From CADEED01 sp039930985 (GTDB lineage: Bacteria > Pseudomonadota > Gammaproteobacteria > Steroidobacterales > Steroidobacteraceae), in the NCBI GenBank assembly GCA_039930985.1, contig JBDTSV010000056.1:1-12466 (forward strand): DNA of 12,466 nt. The letters run 5' to 3'. A model generated the notes under the pieces. That model was not told the origin of the DNA. It saw nothing but the letters and a program-made list of their open reading frames with translations, and searched no databases. A program made the position numbers and the translations under genes. This document shows positions 7,127 to 12,466 of this stretch, in pieces. The stretch's first letter is position 1. Each line of letters begins with the position of its first letter.

Positions 7127-8254
7127 ATGTCAGCCTCCGTCGATCTCACGCTCGATCTGCTCGCGCGCAACTCCGTGACCCCAGCCGACCAGGGCTGCCA
7201 GGAAGTCATGACGCGTCGCCTCGCCGAGGCCGGTTTCAACATTGAAAACCTGCGTTATGGGAACGTGGACAACTTCTGGGCGACGCGCGGCAAGGTTGGA
7301 CCGGTGCTCTGCTTCGCCGGGCACACCGACGTGGTGCCCACCGGCCCGCTCGAGGAATGGAAGACCGACCCGTTCAAGCCTGCGGTCCGTGACGGATTGC
7401 TGTTTGGTCGCGGCGCCGCTGACATGAAAAGCGCGCTGGCCGCCATGGTGACCGCCACCGAAGACTTCGTGAAGGCGCACCCGAAGCACAAGGGCACCAT
7501 TGCCTACCTGATCACCAGCGACGAGGAAGGACCTTCGGTCGATGGCACCAAGAGAGTGGTGGAAACGCTGCGCGAACGCGGGCAGAAAATCGACTGGTGC
7601 ATCGTCGGCGAACCTTCGAGCGAGCATCAGCTCGGCGACACCATCAAGATTGGCCGCCGCGGCTCACTGTCAGGGCGACTCACGGTGCACGGCGTTCAGG
7701 GGCACATCGCCTACCCGCAGCTTGCCGAGAACCCGGTGCACACTTTCGCGCCGGCACTCGCCGAACTGACCGCGCGTGTCTGGGACAAGGGCAACGAGCA
7801 TTTCCAGCCCACGAGCTTCCAGATCTCGAACTTCAATGCCGGCACTGGCGCGCCGAACGTGATCCCGGGCGAGCTCAAGGCGCGCTTCAACCTGCGTTAC
7901 TCGCCGGTGCAGACCATCGACGGTCTCAAGACCATCGTCGAAGACATTCTCAAGAAGCATGGCGTGCGCTTCACGCTCGAGTGGTACATCTCCGGCGAGC
8001 CTTTCTACACCGCGCCTGGCGACCTGTCGGCAGGCGTGACCCGCGCCATCGAAGCTGAAACCGGAATTCGCCCGAAGTTCTCCACGGGTGGTGGAACCTC
8101 GGACGGGCGCTTCATCGCCACGCTTGGCTCGCAGGTCGTCGAGCTCGGCGTCATCAACGCAACGATTCACAAGGTCAACGAGAGCGTGAACGTCGCCGAC
8201 ATCGACCGTCTGCACCGCATCTACCTGAATGCATTGAAGGAAATGCTCGCCTGA
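7127..8254 (+). CDS. dapE: Succinyl-diaminopimelate desuccinylase DapE
   Basis: Cytoplasmic M20-family di-zinc hydrolase (375 aa, the usual DapE length). It converts N-succinyl-LL-diaminopimelate to LL-diaminopimelate and succinate, for lysine and peptidoglycan. Metal and catalytic residues are all visible: H66 and D68 in GHTDVV, bridging D99 in GRGAADMK, general base E133 with E134 in SDEE, E162 in GEPSS, and H348 in NATIHKVNE. The substrate-pocket motif GGGTSDGRF is at 321-329. The N-terminus aligns with E. coli DapE from its first residues, supporting ATG 7127. No Shine-Dalgarno precedes it and the promoter -10 is 8 bases away, so a leaderless mRNA is probable. It is divergent from pstS and 91 bases before the DUF47-pit pair. 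No functional link to phosphate is evident. Confidence 0.97.
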   Translation: MSASVDLTLDLLARNSVTPADQGCQEVMTRRLAEAGFNIENLRYGNVDNFWATRGKVGPVLCFAGHTDVVPTGPLEEWKTDPFKPAVRDGLLFGRGAADMKSALAAMVTATEDFVKAHPKHKGTIAYLITSDEEGPSVDGTKRVVETLRERGQKIDWCIVGEPSSEHQLGDTIKIGRRGSLSGRLTVHGVQGHIAYPQLAENPVHTFAPALAELTARVWDKGNEHFQPTSFQISNFNAGTGAPNVIPGELKARFNLRYSPVQTIDGLKTIVEDILKKHGVRFTLEWYISGEPFYTAPGDLSAGVTRAIEAETGIRPKFSTGGGTSDGRFIATLGSQVVELGVINATIHKVNESVNVADIDRLHRIYLNALKEMLA

Positions 8255-8273
8255 GCATCTTCCGGAGTCGCCG

Positions 8274-8291
8274 GCTACGGTTTTGTGACAG
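8274..8291 (-). promoter_or_regulatory. Reverse-oriented PhoB-box-like sequence over the DUF47-pit promoter
   Basis: Read on the minus strand: CTGTCAC (7/7), spacer AAAA (ideal), CCGTAGC (4/7). It covers the -35 hexamer of the DUF47-pit promoter and points away from those genes, a layout suited to repression rather than activation. One half-site is perfect and the other is weak. Confidence 0.35.
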
Positions 8292-8311
8292 CGCAGCTTC
8301 GACCCTCTAAA
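8283..8311 (+). promoter_or_regulatory. Candidate promoter of the DUF47-pit operon
   Basis: TTGTGA (4/6) and TCTAAA (4/6) are separated by 17 bases. They lie in the dapE-DUF47 gap, with the -10 ending 34 bases before the DUF47 ATG. No convincing terminator separates it from dapE, so read-through from dapE is also possible. Confidence 0.45.
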
Positions 8312-8345
8312 CTCCGCGCCTGAATTCCCGGGTCGGCCGAAAAAA

Positions 8346-8987
8346 ATGAACTTCATCTCGCGTCTCATGCCTCGCGAGGGGCGCTTCTTCAGTCTGTTCG
8401 ACGGTCACGCGAAGCTCATCGTCGAAGGCGCGGTGGCGCTGGCCGATGTGCTGCGCCACTACGACGATCAGAAAGACCGCGCCACGCGCATCAAGGAAAT
8501 CGAAGACGCCGAACACGGCGCCGACCGCATCACGCACGAAACTGTGCAGCTTCTGCACACCACTTTTGTCACGCCCTTCGATCGCGATGACATCCATCGG
8601 TTGATATCGCGCATGGATGACGTGCTGGATCTGATCCAGGACACCGCCGAGTCGCTGGTGCTGTATGACATCCAGAAGGTCACGCCCGAAGCCACGCAGC
8701 TGGCAGAGCTGGTCCTGCGCTGTTCCGAACGCGTGCAGTCGGCGGTCGGCCTCATGGCATCGATGGCCGACGCCCCGGCGATCCTCAAGATCTGTCAGGA
8801 AATCGACAAGCTCGAGTCCGACGCCGACAAGGTCATGCGCGGCGCGATTTCCGAGCTGTTTCGCAATGAACAGGACGTGCGCCAGCTCATCAAGCTCAAG
8901 GCTGTGTACGAACTGCTCGAATCGGCGACCGACAAGTGCCAGGACGTCGCCAACGTGATCGAAAGCGTCGTTCTCGAAAACTCCTGA
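8346..8987 (+). CDS. DUF47 family PhoU-like protein (OrfA of the orfA-pit type)
   Basis: Cytoplasmic all-helical protein (213 aa) of the DUF47/PhoU_div family (TIGR00153 type), distantly related to PhoU and usually encoded directly before a Pit transporter. Family landmarks are EDAEHGADRITHE near residue 53, TPFDRDDIHRLISRMDDVLD around 77-96, and KLESDADKVMR with KAVYELLESATDKCQDVANVIE in the C-terminal half. The paired acidic ExxxD/DxxxD spacing resembles the PhoU metal-binding motifs. Homologues are thought to control or assist Pit; the exact activity is unknown. No clear ribosome site precedes the ATG, only a run of A after GGCCG. It ends 22 bases before pit, so the two are co-transcribed. 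Confidence 0.92.
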   Translation: MNFISRLMPREGRFFSLFDGHAKLIVEGAVALADVLRHYDDQKDRATRIKEIEDAEHGADRITHETVQLLHTTFVTPFDRDDIHRLISRMDDVLDLIQDTAESLVLYDIQKVTPEATQLAELVLRCSERVQSAVGLMASMADAPAILKICQEIDKLESDADKVMRGAISELFRNEQDVRQLIKLKAVYELLESATDKCQDVANVIESVVLENS

Positions 8988-9009
8988 TCCAAGGTCCAGC
9001 GCAACTCTC

Positions 9010-10011
9010 ATGGATCCAGGCTCAGTCTCACTGACGCTGATACTGCTCGTGGTGCTGGCGCTGGCATTCGACTTCATGAACGGCTTTCATGATGCGGCGA
9101 ACTCCATCGCCACGGTCGTCTCGACCGGCGTGCTCAAGCCCTGGCAGGCCGTGCTGTGGGCGGCGTTCTTCAACGTCGTTGCGGTTCTCTTTTTCAAGCT
9201 CACCGTCGCGGCCACTGTCGGCAAGGGCATCATCGATCCCTCGTTCGTCGACAACCGGTTGATTTTCGGTGCGCTCATCGGCGCCATCTCGTGGAACCTG
9301 ATTACTTGGTACTACGGCATCCCGTCGAGCTCTTCCCATGCGCTGATCGGCGGCATGATCGGGGCCGCGCTGGCCGCCTCGGGCACGGCGCCGCTGCTTG
9401 CGCCCGGCATAATCAAGACTGCGACCTTCATCTTTGTCTCGCCGCTGCTCGGCATGTTGCTCGGCTCGCTGTTCATGCTGGCGTTCTCGTGGATCTTCTT
9501 CCGCCAGACACCGCGCCGAGTGGACAAGTGGTTCCGGAGGCTGCAGCTGGTGTCGTCGGCGGCCTATAGCCTGGGCCACGGCGGCAATGATGCGCAAAAG
9601 ACCATGGGCATCATCTGGCTGCTGTTGATTGCCGGCGGTGTCACGACGAAAGATCATTTGCCGGCCTGGGTGGTCGTGAGCTGCTTCCTCGCGATCGGCT
9701 TCGGCACGATGTTCGGCGGCTGGCGCATTGTGAAGACCATGGGTCAGCGCATCACCAAGTTGAAGCCGGTCGGCGGCTGCGCCGCTGAAACCGGCGGTGC
9801 CATCACGCTGTTCCTCGCCACCTATTTCGGCATTCCCGTGTCGACCACCCACACGATCACGGGCGCCATCATCGGCGTCGGTGCCGCGCAGCGATCATCG
9901 GCGGTGCGTTGGGGCACGGCTAGCAACATCGTCGTGGCCTGGCTGGTGACCATTCCAGCGTCGGGCGCCATCGCCGCGCTCGCCTGGCTGGCTGGTGGCT
10001 TGTTCTTCTAG
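9010..10011 (+). CDS. pit: Low-affinity inorganic phosphate transporter, PiT family (short form)
   Basis: Inner-membrane phosphate permease driven by the proton motive force, probably carrying a metal-phosphate complex. It is 333 aa with about ten hydrophobic segments. The two PiT signatures appear in the two halves: NGFHDAANSIATVVSTG (24-40) and GHGGNDAQKTMG (189-200). The internal duplication is also visible in GIPSSSSHALIGG (103-115) and GIPVSTTHTITGA (274-286). It lacks the long central loop of E. coli PitA (499 aa) and is close in length to the Pit of rhizobial orfA-pit operons. It follows DUF47 by 22 bases. The TAG stop lies 10 bases from the convergent dsbB stop, with no obvious terminator between. 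Transport direction and cation are inferred from the family. Confidence 0.95.
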   Translation: MDPGSVSLTLILLVVLALAFDFMNGFHDAANSIATVVSTGVLKPWQAVLWAAFFNVVAVLFFKLTVAATVGKGIIDPSFVDNRLIFGALIGAISWNLITWYYGIPSSSSHALIGGMIGAALAASGTAPLLAPGIIKTATFIFVSPLLGMLLGSLFMLAFSWIFFRQTPRRVDKWFRRLQLVSSAAYSLGHGGNDAQKTMGIIWLLLIAGGVTTKDHLPAWVVVSCFLAIGFGTMFGGWRIVKTMGQRITKLKPVGGCAAETGGAITLFLATYFGIPVSTTHTITGAIIGVGAAQRSSAVRWGTASNIVVAWLVTIPASGAIAALAWLAGGLFF

Positions 10012-10021
10012 TTGATAGGGC

Positions 10022-10525
10022 CTAGCGCCGTACCCGCACCGGATAGACGATGTTGTTCAGGATGCCGGCCAGCCCCAGGGTGACCGCGGCGATCAGCACC
10101 CACCCCGGCATCGAGATGCCGAGCATTCGCCAGTCGATGACCCCGCACTCCCCGCCACCCGTCATGACCTTGCGAATGACTTCGAGCAGCGGAAACATCT
10201 GCAAGAGGTTGTCGAGCGGTGCGCCGCAGGAGGGCACGGTGCCGGGCGGCTGGTGCTGGACCCACACGTGGCGGCCGGCGACCCAGGTCGCGGCACCGGC
10301 TGCAAGGAATACCAGCACGCCATAGACGACGGCCCCGCCGTAGCGCGCGCGATGCAGCGCCGCGACCAGGAACACCAATCCCAGCGCGACGATGCACACA
10401 CGCTGGAACATGCACAGCGGACAGGGCACGTAGCCGAGATACTTCTCGGCGTAGAGGGCGTAGCCAAACATCCCGGCGCAAACCAGCGCACAGACCAGAT
10501 TGATCTTCTGTCGACGGTCGAACAT
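10022..10525 (-). CDS. dsbB: Disulfide bond formation protein DsbB
   Basis: Inner-membrane quinone reductase (167 aa) that reoxidises periplasmic DsbA, passing electrons to ubiquinone or menaquinone. Four hydrophobic segments are evident. The first periplasmic loop has the redox pair C35-P-L-C38, and the second has C100 (PSCGAP) and C127 (GGGECG). The quinone-site arginine follows in FQR (R42). All four essential cysteines are present and the length is normal. The ATG at 10525 has no ribosome site; a TATAGT -10 ends 8 bases upstream, suggesting a leaderless transcript. The CPBP gene ends 23 bases before it. It converges on pit. DsbA is not in the window. Confidence 0.96.
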   Translation of the reverse strand: MFDRRQKINLVCALVCAGMFGYALYAEKYLGYVPCPLCMFQRVCIVALGLVFLVAALHRARYGGAVVYGVLVFLAAGAATWVAGRHVWVQHQPPGTVPSCGAPLDNLLQMFPLLEVIRKVMTGGGECGVIDWRMLGISMPGWVLIAAVTLGLAGILNNIVYPVRVRR

Positions 10526-10533
10526 GGTTGCGG

Positions 10534-10539
10534 ACTATA
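10534..10539 (-). promoter_or_regulatory. -10 element of dsbB
   Basis: TATAGT (5/6 to TATAAT) on the minus strand, 8 bases before the dsbB ATG and just after the CPBP stop codon. No good -35 is seen at 16-18 bases. The position predicts transcription starting at or next to the ATG. Confidence 0.45.
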
Positions 10540-10548
10540 GCGAATCCG

Positions 10549-11229
10549 CTAACGCCACAGAAAAATGAAAATCGTCGCGTTCATGCAGAGGTTGAACAAG
10601 GCGTGCGCAAGCATGGCCGGGAGCAATGAGCCGCTGGCGCTGCGCAGCCTGGCGAACACCAGCGCCGTGCAGAACATCAGCGCCATCCAGATCACTCCGG
10701 ACACGGGACGGATGCTCACGCCCGCCGCGGTCAGCAGCAGGCCGTGATGGCAGAGATGCACGGCGCCAAAGGCGGCGCACTCCGCAAGCGTTGCCACCCT
10801 CGGGCTGAAGCGCTGCTCGAGCGCCTGTTGCAGGTAGCCGCGAAAGAAGATCTCTTCGCCGATGGGGCTGAAAATCACCGCCGGCACGGTGAACACCAGG
10901 TGCAGGCGCATCACCGACCAGCCGGTGGTATCCATGGTCCGCCGGTAGCTGCTCGCGATCGAGACAAACCAGTTGTCGGCGCCAGGGCCATAGAGTCCGT
11001 AACCCAGCGCGAAGCACACTAGCGCCGCGGCCGCACCCGCCAGCACGGCGACCAGGTAGATGCGCGGCTGCGCCGGCAGCTTGAGGCCCATGTCGCGCCG
11101 ACCGGCGCTGTCGAGCAAGGCGAAAGGCAGGAGCGCCATGAGCACGAAGCCGAGTGGCAACAACCAGCGCAGGCTTCCGGGCCCGAGGACGCCGACCGCG
11201 CGCATGGCGGCGAACAGGCATGCCAGCAC
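10549..11229 (-). CDS. CPBP-family intramembrane glutamic-type protease (CAAX/Abi)
   Basis: Polytopic inner-membrane protein (226 aa) of the CPBP/Abi (Rce1-like) family. The catalytic motifs are all present: EEIFFR (E125, E126, R130), FGAVH (F154, H158) and HALFN (H209, N213), which form the metal-independent glutamate/histidine site in membrane helices. Substrates in bacteria are mostly unknown; CAAX processing, bacteriocin immunity and other peptidase roles have been reported for the family. The start is uncertain. GTG 11229 gives the longest ORF with a recognised start codon but no ribosome site, and an ATG at residue 9 (11205) is an alternative. It lies downstream of phoU beyond a hairpin (11300-11320) and 23 bases before dsbB. 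No phosphate link is visible. Confidence 0.88.
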   Translation of the reverse strand: MLACLFAAMRAVGVLGPGSLRWLLPLGFVLMALLPFALLDSAGRRDMGLKLPAQPRIYLVAVLAGAAAALVCFALGYGLYGPGADNWFVSIASSYRRTMDTTGWSVMRLHLVFTVPAVIFSPIGEEIFFRGYLQQALEQRFSPRVATLAECAAFGAVHLCHHGLLLTAAGVSIRPVSGVIWMALMFCTALVFARLRSASGSLLPAMLAHALFNLCMNATIFIFLWR

Positions 11230-11299
11230 GATGGCGAATCGCCACGAGGAAAGTGTCTTCAGAAAAGCGCTCCGCGAGGCTACGCCAGGAAGTTAGTCT

Positions 11300-11320
11300 C
11301 TTGCGCTCGAGGAGCGCAAG
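11300..11320 (-). terminator. Perfect 9-bp hairpin downstream of phoU
   Basis: CTTGCGCTC and GAGCGCAAG are perfect complements around a 3-base loop, about 40 bases after the phoU stop. No T-run follows on the minus strand (AGACTAACTT), so it is an imperfect intrinsic terminator or an mRNA 3'-end structure. The rest of the 130-base gap shows only a short TTGCGA repeat at 11325-11336. Confidence 0.5.
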
Positions 11321-11359
11321 TAGTTTGCGACCTTGCGAACCCGCGGCGCTGAGTGCTGC

Positions 11360-12088
11360 TTACACCCCCGAGGCGCGGTCGCGCATGTCGCGCTCCACGT
11401 CTTCGAGCTTGGTATGGCGCACGTCTTTGCCATGCACCATGTAGATCACGTATTCGCAGATGTTCTTGGCGTGATCGCCGATGCGTTCGAGCGCCCGCAC
11501 GATCCACATGACGTCGAGCGCGCGGCGGATGCTGCGCGGGTCTTCCATCATGAAAGTGATGCACTGGCGCTGGATGGCCTCGTATTCCTCATCGACCACC
11601 CGGTCCTGGCGCGCCACGCGCAGTGCGGCGTCGGCATCCATGCGCGCGAAGGCGTCGAGCGCCTGGTGCACCATCTCGGAGACGATGCGGCCGAGATGTT
11701 TGATCTCGCGATACTTGTCCGCGGGGCGCTCCATGGTGGCGAGCCGCGAGGCGATGTAGCCGATCTTCTCGCCTTCGTCGCCAATGCGCTCGAGGTCGGT
11801 GATGGTCTTGATGATGGCAACGATCACGCGCAGGTCGCCGGCAGCCGGCGCGCGCGTGGCGAGGATGCGCGAACACTCCTCGTCGATGGACACTTCCATG
11901 CCATTGACCTTGAAATCATCGCGCGCCACTGACACGCCGAGATTGCTGTCGCCTTCGATGAGCGCGGTAACCGCATTCGCCAGCTGCTGTTCGACCATGC
12001 CGCCCATGGTGAGCACTTTGTTGCGCACGCGCTCCAGGTCTTCGTTGAAACGGCGCGAAATGTGGTGGGAAAGATCGGCGGTTTCCAT
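11360..12088 (-). CDS. phoU: Phosphate signalling regulator PhoU (canonical copy)
   Basis: PhoU protein (242 aa, the usual length), a cytoplasmic two-repeat helical regulator of PhoR and Pst. Both metal-cluster motifs are canonical: ERIGDEGEKIG (E100, D104) and ERIGDHAKNI (E201, D205). The ATG at 12088 is preceded by GAGG at a 5-base spacing. It lies 74 bases after the phoR stop, with a good PhoB box in that gap (12143-12160). It can therefore be made both by read-through from phoR and from its own Pho promoter. It is more conserved in the motifs than the pst-linked copy at 38-757 and may be the main PhoR-silencing PhoU; that division of labour is an inference. Confidence 0.96.
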   Translation of the reverse strand: METADLSHHISRRFNEDLERVRNKVLTMGGMVEQQLANAVTALIEGDSNLGVSVARDDFKVNGMEVSIDEECSRILATRAPAAGDLRVIVAIIKTITDLERIGDEGEKIGYIASRLATMERPADKYREIKHLGRIVSEMVHQALDAFARMDADAALRVARQDRVVDEEYEAIQRQCITFMMEDPRSIRRALDVMWIVRALERIGDHAKNICEYVIYMVHGKDVRHTKLEDVERDMRDRASGV

Positions 12089-12142
12089 GGCGACCTCAGG
12101 GTGCTCGGCGCGGGCAATGGCCGCGCAGTTTGTTAGATATGG

Positions 12143-12160
12143 GTGACGGCTTCATGACAG
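12143..12160 (-). promoter_or_regulatory. PhoB box upstream of phoU
   Basis: Read on the minus strand: CTGTCAT (7/7), spacer GAAG, CCGTCAC (6/7), exactly 11 bp between repeat starts. This is the best PhoB box in the window. It sits in the phoR-phoU gap, starts two bases after the phoR stop and points at phoU. A weak -10 (CAAACT at 12127-12132) follows at the 10-base spacing seen in E. coli phoA. Confidence 0.7.
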
Positions 12161-12162
12161 GC

Positions 12163-12466
12163 TCAGGCGCTCGCCGCCACGCGGCGCTCGAGCACGCGCT
12201 CACGCGGAAAATGACAGGTGAAGGTGCTGCCGCGGCCCTCGCTGCTCTCGATCTCCAGCCGCCCGCCGTGACGATGCAGCGCATGTTTGACGATGGCCAG
12301 GCCCAGGCCCGAACCGCCGGTGTCGCGCGACCGGCCCGGATCGACGCGGTAAAAACGTTCCGTCAGGCGCGGCAGGTGCTCGGCGGAAATTCCGGGGCCA
12401 GTATCCCGCACCGAGAAATGTCCGCCCTCCCCATCAGTCCACCAACGGATCTGCACGCTGCCGTCG
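12163..12466 (-). CDS. phoR: Phosphate-regulon sensor histidine kinase PhoR (C-terminal part, cut by window edge)
   Basis: Last 100 or so codons of a histidine kinase ATP-binding domain. It shows the G1 box DTGPGI, the F-box region LTERFYRVD and the G2 box GGSGLGLAIVKHAL, followed by ESSEGRGSTF, matching the C-terminus of PhoR closely (ERFYRVDPGRSR is typical). PhoR autophosphorylates at low phosphate and activates PhoB. The frame is open to the window edge, so the gene starts outside; PhoB is expected upstream. The stop lies 74 bases before phoU. Identification as PhoR, rather than another kinase, rests on these boxes plus the PhoU neighbour. Confidence 0.9.
   Translation of the reverse strand, partial: DGSVQIRWWTDGEGGHFSVRDTGPGISAEHLPRLTERFYRVDPGRSRDTGGSGLGLAIVKHALHRHGGRLEIESSEGRGSTFTCHFPRERVLERRVAASA

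Noticed and set aside
8307..9077. Minus-strand open frame opposite DUF47
   Set aside because: It lies opposite a recognisable DUF47 gene and has no ribosome site or recognisable domain. The open frame follows from the codon bias of the real gene.
9028..9852. Minus-strand open frame opposite pit
   Set aside because: The predicted product is charged low-complexity sequence antisense to the PiT signatures.
10009..10024. CTAG...CTAG inverted repeat between pit and dsbB as a bidirectional terminator
   Set aside because: The stem is only 4 bp with no T-run on either strand.
1..12466. Mobile elements, CRISPR arrays, tRNA or rRNA genes
   Set aside because: No transposase, no regularly spaced repeats, no tRNA-like cloverleaf or rRNA-like sequence was seen, and composition looks uniform throughout.

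Overview
The window is a phosphate-uptake and phosphate-control locus from a GC-rich proteobacterium. It is most likely a gammaproteobacterium: the DapE, DsbB, PhoR and PhoU sequences read as gammaproteobacterial, and there is an outer-membrane porin and a stand-alone DsbB. I cannot name the genus. A Nevskiales/Steroidobacter-like relative is a guess from general resemblance only.

Layout, left to right. (1) 38-6991, minus strand, transcribed right to left: pstS (phosphate-binding protein), an outer-membrane porin, pstC, pstA, pstB and a phoU paralogue. This is a complete high-affinity Pst importer with its own outer-membrane channel and regulator. The pstC, pstA, pstB and phoU genes overlap or nearly touch. 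Hairpins separate pstS from the porin and the porin from pstC. (2) 7127-10011, plus strand: dapE (lysine/peptidoglycan precursor synthesis), then a DUF47 PhoU-like gene and a short PiT-family low-affinity phosphate transporter, an orfA-pit type pair. (3) 10022-12466, minus strand: the 3' end of the sensor kinase phoR (cut by the window edge), a second phoU with both canonical metal-binding motifs, a CPBP-family membrane protease, and dsbB, which converges on pit with a 10-base gap.

How it fits together: PhoR senses phosphate status, presumably with a PhoB encoded beyond the right edge. PhoU proteins connect Pst transport to PhoR. Pst imports phosphate at low supply and PiT at high supply. I read four PhoB-box-like direct repeats (CTGTCAY half-sites on an 11-bp period). 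The best lies between phoR and phoU; others lie before pstC, between pstS and dapE, and, in reverse orientation, over the -35 of the DUF47-pit promoter. The last would fit PhoB repression of the low-affinity system. dapE and dsbB each have a -10 element exactly 8 bases from the ATG and no Shine-Dalgarno sequence, which suggests leaderless mRNAs.

No tRNA, rRNA, CRISPR, insertion sequence or prophage signal was seen. The genes are recognisable families. The interest lies in the regulatory architecture and the presence of three PhoU-fold proteins, not in an unknown system.
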